This document shows positions 43,187 through 54,749 of a stretch of DNA of 64,000 bases, one piece after another. A model generated the notes under the pieces. That model saw nothing but the letters and a program-made list of their open reading frames with translations. It did not search any database and was not told the origin of the DNA. Made by a program: the position numbers and the translations under genes. Position 1 is the stretch's first letter; each line of letters opens with the position of its first letter. The DNA is from Cristatella mucedo (Eukaryota; Bryozoa; Phylactolaemata; Cristatellidae), in the NCBI GenBank assembly GCA_009760855.2, contig WPIO01000065.1:976501-1040500 (forward strand). The letters run 5' to 3'.

Positions 43187-43570
43187 AGTAATAAGAAGAT
43201 GACGTATTTATAGTGCCCCTAGATGAATTAAACTCTTTATATGCACTTTACTTATGCTATAAGTAAGGGTGGCATGTCAAGTAAAAACGTGCACCGTGGC
43301 TGCTACCATAACCACTCATAAGAAAATTCACACGGACTGAGCAAATTCAGCGAGTAACAGGTGCATTTTTAGCTGTTTTTAAATATCATCAAATCAGAGC
43401 TGTCGTGTCGTCAGTCAGGAGTGAATTCCAGGCTTTGGGAGCATATGAACTACAGCCACTGTCTCCAAAGGATTTGAGGTTCATTTGTATAGCGCACTAA
43501 GTGAACTTAATCTCTATTCACGCTCTTCAAATTTACCACGGGGCTCGAGCCAAAAACCTTGATAAAATGC
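43187..43570 (-). mobile_element. Old LINE 3' fragment with a SINE family C piece
   Basis: The minus-strand 3' tail (43187-43250) and UTR are followed by the [14 protein letters not shown]-like region. At 43485-43570 the text changes to CATTTGTATAGCGCACTAAG, then a CCACGGGGCTCGAGCC block, matching the 3' half of the SINE at 21830. So a SINE family C fragment is embedded here. It lies in the ASCC1/PIH1D1 intergenic region. Confidence 0.65.
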
Positions 43571-45580
43571 ATAATAATAATACTAATGATATCAATAATA
43601 ACAATGCACTTGATAAAGCACCCTCACAGACATCAATCTCTTTCTAGGCGCTTTACATTTGCTGCAAAGGGAAATGCAATTGGTAATTATTATCATGCTT
43701 GATTAACAACATGAATAACATGGTTAGGGGTGACATGCACAGGGTCAGCATGCAAGTGTGGCTAGTGGCAGCATGCACAGTGTCAGCACGCATAAGCACA
43801 TGAAGGACGAATCACAGGGACCCACTATATGCTGTCCTAAATAGGTGTGTTTTTGAGTTCTTTTTAAATATGGTCAAGTCAGGGGATGTTCTGACGCATA
43901 TCGGGAGGGAGTTCCAGGCGTTAGGAGCATACGAACTAAATGCACGGTCTCCAAAGGATTTGATGTTTGTACGAGGTATTGGTAAACTGTTAGATTCCAA
44001 AAAGCAGGTGGTACGATGCTTGGCCTGGTGGGGGAGTAGATCTGAAAGATAGGCTGGAGCCAAAGAATGAAGGGACCTAAAAGTGAGCGACAAAACCTTG
44101 AAATTGATGCGTTGCTTGACTGGTAGCCAGCGCAGGTCAGCGAGATGTGGTGTGATGTAGCAACTGCGATGCTCAAGACAGACAAGCCTAGCTGCAGAGT
44201 TTTGCACCAGCTGCAATCACCTGATTGCACGGGCCGGTAGGCCAGTAAGCAGTGAGTTGCAGAAGTCAAGACGGGATGTCACGAATGCATGAACCAACTT
44301 AGACGTGGTATCCTTATCTAAACAAGCCCGAATATTAGCAATGTTATGTAGCTGAAAGTAGGCAGGCTTGACTATGGAGCTGATGTGGTTGTCTAACAAG
44401 AGGTCACTTTGGAACATGACACCTAGATTTCGAGCTGATTCAACTGGAGATATGCTGGCAGAGCCAATTTTGAGCGTCAGCCTTTCCAATTTGTGAATCA
44501 CCCTGGGTTTGTCCATAACTAGTAAGTTAGTTTTATCATCGTTTTGTTTTTAGAAAATTGGCTGCCGTCCATGTGCGGATGTCATCAATACATGCAGCAA
44601 GTGAGTTGAGAGAATTTGACGTGCTCGAAGGCTGAGAGGGATCAAAGCAGATGTACAACTGAGTGTCATCCACATAGAAGTGAAAGCCTAGATTGTGCTT
44701 GGCAATCACATTAGCAAGGGGAGAGTATAAACCATGAAAAGAACCGGACCAGCACGGAGCCCTGAGGTACGCCATATTTCAGAGGTACCTTGGATGATCT
44801 TTGTCTATTCACATCAATACTCTGGAGTCTCCCACTGAGATAGGACCTGAACCATTGCAGAGCAGTGCTAGTGATACCCAGGCGAGATGAGAGGCGCTCT
44901 AGAAGAACTTTGTGATCGATAGTATCATAAGCTGCCGAAAGATCGAGCAAAACAAGCAGAGACAATCTACCCATGTCTGCATTCCTAAGTAGGTCGTTGT
45001 ACACCCTAAGCAATGCTGACTCTGTGGACTGATTAGCAATAAAGCCAGACTGGAACTTACTAGCAAGGTTTGAAGCTTCGATATATGAGTTCAGCTGGTC
45101 CGCCAGGACCCGTTCCAGTGTCTTTAATAGGAATGGTAGAAGGGAGACTGGGCGGTAGTTGCTCAAGTTCTCTTGGTCCAGTGTCGTTTTCTTGAGAAGT
45201 GGCATGACTACAGCTTTTTTGAAAGGTGCTGGGACATGACCTGAGGCTAAAGACATACTAATGATGTTATTTATGCATGGCAGCAGATCAATGCAACGTA
45301 AGAGCAGGGCAGTGGGAATAATAATAATAATAATTCACTTGATAAAGCGCCCTCAGAGAACTTAATCTCTCTCTAGGGGCTTTACATTTGCTGTAAAGTG
45401 AAATGCTATTGAATGGTAAGTAAAATCATGCTTGAAAAAACAAACGAAATGAATAATATGGTTAGGGGTGACATGCACAGGGTCAGCATGCAAATGGAAT
45501 AGGGTCCAGAGGACTTGTTGTCTTCTTTGATTGGGATACGAACTTCAGGACTAGATCACTGGTTCAGGGCACAGCTATTC
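43571..45580 (-). mobile_element. Longest young LINE copy in the intergenic region
   Basis: On the minus strand, 45256-44711 encodes MPLLKKTTLDQENLSNYRPV, LLKTLERVLADQLNSYI, LLVLLDLSAAYDTIDHKVLL and GVPQGSVL, the finger and palm blocks of a reverse transcriptase including the first catalytic Asp region. 44775-44536 continues NLGFHFYVDDTQLYICFDPS with an intact YVDD box. 44516-44217 and 44216-43812 complete the C-terminus. Only a few frameshifts separate the frames. A shorter copy is nested at 45318-45496, after which older sequence resumes. Confidence 0.92.
45318..45496 (-). mobile_element. Very short LINE 3' insertion nested in another LINE
   Basis: AATAATAATAATAATTCACT at the left edge, stem-loop and part of the 3' UTR, with no coding part. 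The host LINE text breaks at GTGGGAATA on the left and resumes at GGAATAGGGTC on the right, so GGAATA is a likely target duplication of six or more bases. Confidence 0.85.
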
Positions 45581-46249
45581 CTGAGTCAGAAGAGAGAAGA
45601 GTGGATGGTACGATGCCTAGCCGGGGGCAGGGGAGGGTTAGAGTAGATCTGATAGGTAAGCTGGATCTAGAGAATGAATGGACCTAAAAGTGAGTGACAG
45701 GGCCTTGAAGTCATTGCATTGCTTGATGGAGAGCCAGTGCAGGTCGGAGAGACGTGGTGTGGTATGGCAACTGCTACTCGGACGACAGGCAACCGTAGTT
45801 GCAGAGTTGTGCCCCCACTGTAAGGGCCAGATTGCACAGGCCGGTAGACCTTCTGGTAGTGAGTCAAGTCGGGATGTCACAGATCCATGGACCAACGTGC
45901 ACATGATATTCCTGTCAATGCAGGCCCGAGTTTTTGCAATTCTATGTAGCTGAAAGTAGGCAGACTTGAATGTTGAGTTGATGCGGTAGTCTGTAGAAAG
46001 GTCACTCCAAAACATGACAGCTGAATTTTGTGTAGATGCTACAGGAGATATGCTAGCTGAGCCCATTTTAAGGGTTAGGCTCTAAATTTCTGAGTGTTAC
46101 TTGGTTTGTCCATAACTAAGGTTATAAGGTTATAGGTTGGTTCAATCTTAGTTAACTTTGAGAAAGTTTGCTACCATCCGAAAGTGAATGCCAGAAATAC
46201 ATGCAGCAAGAGAGTTTGTAGAAGTTTACACTGGAAAGCAAGGAGGGTT

Positions 46250-46410
46250 GACACTCCGGTTTTGCCTAGGGGTAAGGTGCTTGACTTTATGGACTAAGGT
46301 CTTTGAGTCCAGTCCTGTGTCAAATGCAAAGCACCTGGATAAAGAGTCGATTCTTTTTGGCTGCTATGCAAATTACGTGGAAATTAAAGAACAGCTGCAG
46401 CTGCCTGCCA
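46250..46410 (+). mobile_element. SINE family C copy (plus)
   Basis: The A-box-like GCCTAGGGGTAAGGTGC is followed by a degenerate B-box region around TTGAGTCCAGTCC. The 3' stem region is AAAGCACCTGGATAAAGAG, then TTTTGGCTGCTATGCAA. LINE sequence homologous to the segment upstream of YVDD resumes at about 46412. Confidence 0.65.
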
Positions 46411-46756
46411 TATGAACTGAAATTAAAGCCTAGATCGTGCTTGGCGATTACGTCCAAAAACCTAAAGCGTTCCTCCTGTGGGGCTACCCATCATTTTTTG
46501 ATCGGGCTGAAAGGGCATCTACAGCGACCGGGTGTAAAACTATGTCAGATAGGGAAGCAGGAGAAAGAGAATGCCGTTGCCTAAAGGCGAGCGTCAGATT
46601 CTAGATGTAGATTGCCAGCCTGATGAGCATACGGCGAAATTGGGCGAGCAGTGGTGCAATGTCGAAGCTTCGACGTTTACGGCAGATAAGCCTAGCTGCC
46701 AAGTTTTGCAACATTAGTAAGCGCCTTACTACACAGGCAGGAAGACTTACTAGTGA

Positions 46757-46924
46757 GCCGTGATGGCACACTAGGTAAGGCGGTTGCTTTCCGAGGTCGT
46801 GGGTTCGATTCCTGCGGTGGGTGATTCTTTATCGCCACTGCAAGCGGTGGCGATAGCCATAAAGGCTCTTCTGTCGCTATACAAAAATAGGCTGTTTAAT
46901 CAGCTAGGATTTATTTATTTATTT
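46757..46924 (+). mobile_element. SINE family A copy
   Basis: It begins GCCGTGATGGCACACTAGGT. About ten bases of the palindromic block are missing (CTTTCCGAGGTCGTGG). The B-box GGGTTCGATTCC, the body and a TTTATTTATTTATTTA tail are present. It is inserted in old LINE sequence; CTAGTGAG on the left and TTAGTAATGAG on the right may be a decayed target duplication. Confidence 0.85.
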
Positions 46925-47792
46925 AGTAATGAGTTCCATAAGCCAAAGTCGGGAAGTCGTGAACGCATGCAATAGCTCGACTTCGGTGTCCTTATTTAAG
47001 CAAGCCCAAATTTTCGAAATGTCACGTAGGTGAAAGTAGGCAGGCTCGACTTCGGAGCTGATGTGCTCATTTATTAATGTGTCATCTTGAAAGAGGACAC
47101 ACGGATTCCGTGCACAGATTCCATAAGCTATGCTGGTCGAACTGATTTGGAGAGTTGGGCTTTCCGGTTTCTGAGTACAACGCGATCTTACAGGCGGAGC
47201 TATGCGACTTCGGCCCGTTGGTTTTCATAATAGATTTACAAATTTAACTGAATACGACTATGTCGAAACACCCTTTCGAGTTCATGCCCTTAGCGCTGAG
47301 CTGTAGGCTCGCCCAAAATGAGGAATAACAACTTCTTCTGAGGGGTGAAGGAGACTCCCCTGGTGAAATTCAAAGGGAACGCCCGTATCTTGTGTCGAGC
47401 TCCTCAAGGTCGAGTCTTAGCTCCCATACGAAAGCACTGTCTATTGCCCTCTACAGGACTCAAACCCACAACATAGGTCGCGCATTTTTGTGCAGGCGCT
47501 CGTGTTGTGTTGTGCGTGCCTGTTGCCGTGGTAATTATCGCAAAACCGCTTCACCTGCGACCGATGGTTCTGCAGCAACCACCAGCCGAGCAACGTTAAA
47601 AAGGGGGCGGCCCGTGTGCCTGCTGCACCACCATGGACATTCATCTTCACCGCCATTCAGCTCAAACTCTGTGGAGAAAGAACATTGAAGAAATATACAT
47701 AATCATACATACAATTCTAATGTCATTGATAATGAGAGAAGATACATCCGTACGTCTCATGACGCCGTAACCAAGTCTTGCTTCCGGTAAGC

Positions 47793-50700
47793 ATGGACGC
47801 TTTCTTGGAGCGCGAATTTGGGGCTAGCCTTGATCCTGATCGTGAGGAGGCGCACCTGCAGGATCTTTTAAAGGAATGCATGAAGTCGGAAGTAACAGGG
47901 GAGAATCAGAAACCTGTATACGATAGCATAACTCCGAAACCCGGCTTTTGCATAAAGACGAAGAATGACAAACAGGAGAAGTTTTTCATCAACGTCTGTG
48001 TTTCCGATCGCTTGCCGGAGCCTAAAGACATCAGCGAAGCAGAGCTGGAAAAGATACTGCAGTCGTTTGACCCATCGCAGTATCGAGTTCCGATTAGTAT
48101 TGGAGAGCCCCGTGCCGAGATGGACAGCGGTGGCAATGGGTGCACGGTGTGCGACGTCGTAGTCAATTCTTCGTTCCTGAGGAAGACGGAGTCAAGCGAA
48201 CTGTTCCTGGGCTTTCTCGTTAGCGTGGCCATAGAGGCAATTGAATCGAAGTACAGCTTATCGTTGTCCAAAGAGTGGATAAAGCTGAAGAACCGAAAGT
48301 TCGTGGGACATATACAGGAGCAGTTTGTTCGCACGACTGCAAAGCCGTGGATACACGACATGGACGGCGACATGCAGTTGACACCTCAAGCGTAAGCGTC
48401 GCGCTGAGTTTTATTTTTATTTTTGCGTAGTCTTACGAGCTGGCTTCTTTGCTTTATTCACAAGCTAGTTGATATTTCAGTGATCCTGGCATATAGTGTT
48501 GAATGAGGTTCCAAATATTCACTCATGTGCACTTGCTTGCCGCGGGCATATTGCTAGGAAAGTAGTCGGTGCCATATTTCACTATTTCTTGGTCATGAAG
48601 CTGAGATTGTTCTCTAATGATTAGAAATAGATTTGAAGCACAATCTTTAGACTAAAAATAGCTGCTGCATACTAGCTGTACACCACCTGCTCACTTTATG
48701 TCAGATGCCTCAAATAAAGAACGACTGAAAGAAAGAATGTGGAACTGGCATTATCTGCTTGTTGATCTCTGTGTATAGCTGACGTTGAGGAACAAGTGAT
48801 TGGTAGCTGGTTAGTACTTGATTCTCCATGCACTTATTATCTTTGGCTTGCAGCGTACATCTTGCACAACACAGAATATTGAGTAGCTTAGCGTGATTGG
48901 AAGAACAGTTTAGGAACTTAGCGGTAAAGAATTAGCAGCAAAGGATGGCTGAAAAGGTAACATATGAGTCGGCAGCAGGTGAACAGCCAGCCACCTTCAT
49001 TGTCAATCATTGTGGAAGCTGATTCCCACAGTCGAGGACCTGCAGAGCGAAAGTGCTGTCATCAACGGTTTCTAAGCAAAAGAAAGGGAAATCTAATTAC
49101 TCTGAAAGGACATTAGGTCACGAGGAGGCAAATAGGCTGTGGCAGGAGTTTTCTATAGCGGTGTCATTGGCTGTCTAGCTGTGCACGGCTTTAGTCAGTC
49201 CCAGGGCTATTGGTCCCGTGAGCAGATTGTATAAAGCTGCCGATTTCTGAGGTCAGGTTAAAAGCGGCCACGTGAGTGGTCGTGGGATTTGTGTAAGCTG
49301 GTCGACTGGATGTTCAAGTTTCCTAGTGTCCTCTGATGATGCTGTCGAGCCTTAATGCCATGATGCCTTGGCAGGGCGATCATAAGTGCCAGGGGTAAGC
49401 TTGCTGCAATCAGCCAGAGGGCTGTATGCGAGCCGTGCTGAGCTTCACCAGCACGAGCCATCAAACACATGCTTTTAGATATACGAAAACATCTTCGCCC
49501 CTGCAGCTCAATCCTCCTTCCTACCTGTCATCATTGGTAGAATGCTACAAACCGACATTAGCCGACATTGTTGAGGAGTTTGAACCTCTGACTAAGCGCA
49601 CTGTGTGCCCTCGTCCAGATGGCCTATGGTTTACCGAAGACATTAAACCAGCCAGGTCTATTAAGGGAAAGTTCGAGAAAGTATTCAAAAGATCAGGACT
49701 GACTGTCCATTGACAGGCACACGAAGACTACTATAGATCATACCAATCTATCCTAGCAAAGGCCAAGTCTAGCTCCTATAAAAAAATCTTGTTGAATCGC
49801 AGATGCACAATCCGAAGATGCTGATGTCTACCATCAACCGTCTCCTTAACCGCTCCAAGGTTGTCTCCTTACCTAGTTATTCTTGCAGTGATCTAGTAGA
49901 CCGAATCTCTAGCTTCTTTGTCAGCAAGATAGACAAGAACACAGAGTCCACCCCTTAGGTAATGGCATCCCCTCTGGACCACTGTCCCTCAGTAACATCC
50001 CACAGGACTCCCTCTCCTCAACTCGTCGTAGCACCTCAATGTCTGTATTCAAGGCGGCCGAGCTTGATCTCACCCTGAAATTCATCTCCTAGTCAAAGAA
50101 GACTAATAGGCCTGTAGACCGTATTCCCACTTACATACTTCTACGATGCATAGATCTGCTGCCATGCATTACTAGCACAATAAATATGTCCTTAACCTCA
50201 GGTCTTGTCTCTTTAACTTTCAAAACGGCTGTAGCTAGGCCACCAATTAAGAAAGCAACACTAGACCAATTAAACCCCAGCATCGTCCGCCCAGTCTCCC
50301 TACTGCCATTCCTATCTAACACAACCGAATGCTTACCAAAAGTCGGTTTGGCTTTGAGTGTGCTAAAGAAAACTCTCCTTAAAACACCCACCTAGTCTTT
50401 GTTGCTCTGTGGAGTTACACACGAAAACATTACATTTACATTGCGCTGGAACGAGTAGTGGCTGACCAACTAAACTCTTACTTTGAAACTGCAAATTTAG
50501 CAAGTATGTTCCAGTCTGGTTTTAGAGCTAATCATTCTACAGAGTCAGCATTGCTTTGGGTATATAACGACCTTCTCAGGAATGCAGACTTGGGTAGTCT
50601 CTCTGCTTGTTTTGCTTGATCTTTCGGTAGCATTTGATACTGGGAATCACTGGCACTTCGCTGCAATGGTTTAGGTCGTACCTCAGTGGGAGGCTCCAGA

Positions 50701-52884
50701 GTATTGATTTATTGATTTGATTGGACAGCGATCATCCGAGGAGCCTCTGAAGTATAGGTACCTCAGGGCTCTGTACTTGGTCTGCTTTTTTTTTCTCACG
50801 ATTTGTACTCTTTCACTTGCAGATGTGATCGCCAAGCACGATCTAGGCTTTCACTTCTATGCCAGTGACACATAGCTGCACCTATGCTTTGATCCCTTAC
50901 AGCCCTCCAGTACGTCAAATCCTCTCATCTCCCTTGTTGCATGTATTGATGACATCTGCACATGGATGGCAGCAGACGTTCTCAAATTGGATGATGATAA
51001 AGCCAGCTTACTAGTTATGGGCAAACCAAGTGTGACTCAGAAATTTGGATAGCTTAGCACTCAAAAACGGCCTTGCCAGCATATCTCCTTGAGCATCTGC
51101 ACGAAATTTGGATGGACTGTTCCAAAGTGACCTATTACTCGACGACTACATTAGCTCCACAGTCAAGTCTGCCTACGTTCAGCTATGCAACAGTGCGAAA
51201 ATTCGTGCCGGCTTAGATAGTGATGCTACATCCAAATTGGTCCCTGCATTTGTGACATCCAGTCTCGGCTTTTGTAACTCACTGCTTGCAGGTCTGCCGG
51301 CCTGTGCAGTCAGTCACTTACAGCTGGTGCAAAACTCTGCAGCTATATCATGAGCTGCCAAGTTGCCACATCACACCACTTCTCGCCGACCTGCACTGGC
51401 TCCCAATCAAGCAGCGTATCGACTTCAAGGCTCTGTCATTCACTTGTAGGTTCCTTCATTCTCTGGCTCCAGCCGACCTTTCTGAACTACTCTCATACTA
51501 GCCTAGGCATTGGACCCCCGAGTTTCTGACTCAAATCGCCTAGCTATACCTCAAAATAACCTCAAATCCTTTGGAGACCGTGCCTGTAGTTTGTATTTTC
51601 TCAAAGCCTGGAACTAACTCCCGACTGACGTCACGAAATTATTTGACTTGACGACATTTAAAAGGAAGCCAAAAACGCACATCACAGGATTTAGTGGATC
51701 CTTGTGATTTTTCCTTCGCATGCTTATGTGTTCTGACAGTATGCATTTTACGTCTAATCATAGTATGCATGTTGACCATGTGCACGTTACCACTAACCTT
51801 ATTATGCTTGTTGACATTGTGCATGTTGCCACAAACCATTTGATCATGCTTTCTTTACTACATCTGTAAGGTACATAGAAAGATATTAAGCTCTCTGAGG
51901 GTGCTGTGCAACTGTGTTATTATTGTTATTATTCCTGAACCAATGGACTGTAATGCACCTAGTGCATTTACTTGTTTACTCTTGAAGCATGTTGATGGTA
52001 GAGGCTTCTGTCTGACCCTGATACCTGCTTTGCTTAGGTCATTTAATAATTCTGCTACAAGATTGCCTTACGACATCTTATATTCGTGATGAAGCAGCTG
52101 CCACGAATGTTACACTAACCGTGCTCAAGGTGCATGCTGTGTAATATTATATTTCGCTTTGGCTGCATGCTTTAAGTAGCAATTAGACACCATTCTATTG
52201 TTTGTGTCTTACCTTAGGGAAGTGGCTGGTTGCAATGCTTGAGTCAGTGTTAAGAGTTTTTAGTATCACTCATTTCTCATACTCTAGGTACTTTTTGTTG
52301 TCTTGGGTAGAATTTTTAGTGATGCCACAGGAAAGGCAGTGCCATGCGGTAGGCTAAATAGGAATACATTGAGAGAGAAAGATTAAGAGACGGTGAGAGA
52401 GGTGATAGGGTGAGCAGAGAGCATAGTAGAGCAAGAGATAGGGTTAAGAGAAGTGAGTACACTCAGGTAAGATAGGCTGCCTCTACAATATCTAAAGCAC
52501 ACGATGACGATGTCATACGGAAAAAACGTGTTTTTTTGTAGCAATGAGACTCTAAAAGCCGTGCAGACTAAGGGCAGTGCCATGCCTACTGCCACTTCAG
52601 CAAAAGGAAAGCCGGCCAAAGTGCCCAAATGTACAATATGTCGCGAGCCTGTCGAGGGAGACTGTCCGGAGTTTCTGGTGGCAGAGATCGAACTGCCGGA
52701 GGTGAAATCGGCTCAGTCGTTAATGCTCGACCTGGGAGAAGACCGTATACTGCTGCAGACTCGATCGCAGCAGTATCACCTTGATGTCTATCTTCCCTTC
52801 AATATTAATCAAGATGAGTGTGGTGCACAGTTTGACAGGCGCTCACACATACTGACTATAACCATGCCCGTTGCGCCTGTCTAG
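47793..52884 (+). CDS. PIH1D1: PIH1D1: PIH1 domain-containing protein 1, complete, two exons
   Basis: Exon 1 is 47793-48391 with donor GTAAGC, and exon 2 is 52542-52884 behind a T-rich TAG acceptor. Phase 2 joins GC|C and keeps the frame, giving 942 nt and 313 aa (about 290 in human). PIH1D1 is the substrate adaptor of the R2TP complex (RUVBL1/2, RPAP3, PIH1D1), which works with HSP90 to assemble PIKK kinases, snoRNPs and RNA polymerase II. The PIH-N core PKPGFCIKTK...EKFFIN (48-67) has Lys55 and Lys63 in the places where family members hold the phospho-acidic motif of clients such as TEL2. Further blocks are YRVPISIGEPRAEMD and a conserved GFLVSVAIEAIE helix. The C-terminal CS-like domain begins near PEFLVAEIELPEV and shows LGEDRILLQ and YHLDVYLPF. 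Its likeness to PIH1D1 C-termini, rather than to PIH1D2 or kintoun, decides the call. The linker contains a CTIC pair of cysteines. The 4.15 kb intron contains a 2.5 kb LINE. Confidence 0.93.
48900..49250 (-). mobile_element. Possible fragment of another LINE family
   Basis: Minus-strand translation near 49070-49010 reads DDSTFALQVLDCGNQLP. This matches the pattern of the LINE C-terminal signature (gene-family form: GDRAF, several residues, then WNSLP) but not the dominant family. No tail was identified. It lies in the PIH1D1 intron. Confidence 0.35.
49450..51935 (+). mobile_element. 2.5 kb LINE copy inside the PIH1D1 intron
   Basis: In order, with many stops: the linker LTKRTVCPRPDGLWFTEDIK (near 49590), an ARPPIKKATLDQLNPSIVRP reverse-transcriptase start (50237-50290), LDLSVAFDT-like residues near 50620, the catalytic-box region near 50855 in the form FYASDT, ACIDDICTWMAADVLKLDDD, and the C-terminus to about 51700. 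The stem-loop lies near 51868-51905 and a TTATTATTGTTATTATT tail closes it. The endonuclease is missing. It is the longest single LINE copy in the window, in sense with PIH1D1. Confidence 0.88.
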
Positions 52885-53930
52885 ACTTCTCGTAGGTATT
52901 TGGACTGAGATTAGTACATATACATCTTGCTATGGACTCATATATTGTTACTTGCTTAGCCAGACACCTAAGTGGCAATTTGTAGAGCAGTTCGTTTACA
53001 AGGTGACAGACTATGTACAGCAACTCAGTTTTCAATATAATTTGAACGAGATACCAGCATATAAGCCTGTAGAAACCTGCATGTCTTATCACAGTGCCGA
53101 TACTTTACGACTTTTAGATGGTCGATGGGATTTTTGCTTGTCAATGTTAAAGAATGTGAGTTAAAACGAGCCTTTTTACTGCATCCTTTTTCAGTTCTGA
53201 CAGAGTGCATAGCGAGCAGCAAGGCTTGCAAGGCTCAAACTATAACTGAAGCACAGGCATATGGGACTAGGATCGTGATTAATCGTTAGGTGTTTCCTAA
53301 TAGAGTTTTAGTATCCAAAATAATGCAAGCGATGCTCATGAATGGATCGGATGACATGCATGCAGTACTAGAATTTTAGTAAAATATTTTACATCGTCAT
53401 TAATAGATGAGTACGTTAGTTGCTAACTTGAGTGGCATCAAGTACTGTATCCGGATTATAGAAGCACACGTACGGTTACCTGGCTTCTGGAACCCCCAGT
53501 GGTTATAAACGTTTGAAGCACAACCATATTCGGAGCTAAAGGCCACGAGGGTGAGGTATCTAGGTGAGGCATCTAAAAGAAAGTGTTGCTTGTGGTTTCA
53601 AAGTTCTGATGCAGCGGGTGAAAGGATGTTTCTCCGGTGGCTGGACACCTCCCATCATCGGTCAGTCCAGAGAAATTGTCCAGTGGAACGAGACGACAAA
53701 CGCTAGCACGCACCCAAAAGAAGGCTCCTTTTTGTTCTTTTACAGCCTTTTCCCACTGCGAACGTGGACTTTTTCTCGGCTCTTGTTGAGTCTCAATAGC
53801 TACGTATATTCCAACTTATTTGCGTTTCACATTTCCATACTGCACTGAAAGTTCACGATGCTCGTCGTGAGCTGTGACCGATGGCGTCAATGTCATGCAT
53901 CGAAGAAAATAGACAGGTAAAACTACGTAA
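52885..53930. other. PIH1D1 3' flank, no recognised gene
   Basis: Downstream of the PIH1D1 stop I see no canonical AATAAA in the first 500 bases and no conserved frame. Short frames at 52871-53164 and 53564-53848 show no recognisable motif and differ in frame from any neighbour. The 3' UTR of PIH1D1 presumably occupies the first part. Confidence 0.4.
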
Positions 53931-53934
53931 GGAG

Positions 53935-54030
53935 GATTGTGAAAGAAAAAAATATTTAAGAATATTAATACTAATGTCTTTTATAGCGCCCTAAGATTAC
54001 TTAATCTCTATGAAGGTGTTTTACAACTCG
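53935..54030 (-). mobile_element. SINE/LINE 3' tail fragment
   Basis: The plus-strand text reads TCTTTTATAGCGCCCTAAG, then TTAATCTCTATGAAGGTGTT, the reverse complement of the shared 3' stem-loop. The AAT-rich tail complement lies just left. The rest of the element is not recognisable. Confidence 0.55.
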
Positions 54031-54749
54031 GCGAAAGAGAAGCACTTACCAATAGTTGATGAAATGCAAGGCATCCAGCAAAGGCGTCAGGCAAGCATGC
54101 AAAAGCACACAATTATCATGCTAAGGCAAGCAGGCAAAAGCAAACAAAGAACTCGCGATCGCTGCTTTGTGAGTCTCCAGGTTGGTAGCACTCAATCATG
54201 CACCGGTAAGCAAAGCGCACAGGGAAAAAGACAGGTCCACTGGGTGGCTGTACAGAGCACATCGCTGTCGTCCTTAGTCACGATGTGCACAGTTTCATAA
54301 CGCACAACTACACAAGAGGATGATTCACCGGGCAGAGAAGCACAGACGATACTCAAGATAGTGGTCTGGGTGTAAAGTGCTAGCATCTCTACCCCTAGTC
54401 ACGCTCGTTTTCAAGATTGGTTAGGCGGCATGCACACGAGCACTCGCTATTGTTATGCCCGCCTAACCCTCTCTTGTTATTACCGTGTATTATTGTACGA
54501 TACGGCGGGCGATTGTAGGCAGACTCATTAAGCCGAGTTTACACTGTCAGTCTTGTTTGTGTCCTGCTTCGATCTCCATCCATTCCCGCAGGACGTTCAC
54601 TCGGTCAGTTTTTCGTCTGTCTTGCTTCCTACCTCCTCCACCCCCAGTGTGGTCGTGGGAAAGATGCTTTTGTTAGGGAGGTAGGAACTGGCCCGCCGCG
54701 ACGAAACCTCATTGTGAATTTAAACCTTCGGCGACATCGCCCACTACCT

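Larger units (their letters stand above)
45590..47190 (-). mobile_element. Old LINE sequence hosting two SINE insertions
   Basis: The minus-strand frame 46066-45638 gives [20 protein letters not shown], then HTTPRLSDLHWLSIKQCNDF and [13 protein letters not shown]. Reverse-transcriptase text resumes at 46412-46470 after a SINE. A further decayed C-terminal stretch runs from 46530 to 47190, hosting a family A SINE at 46757. Confidence 0.7.

Noticed and set aside
47778-47792. Upstream TTG start extending PIH1D1 by five residues
   Set aside because: A nuclear animal gene would use the ATG at 47793, which has a purine at -3 and G at +4.
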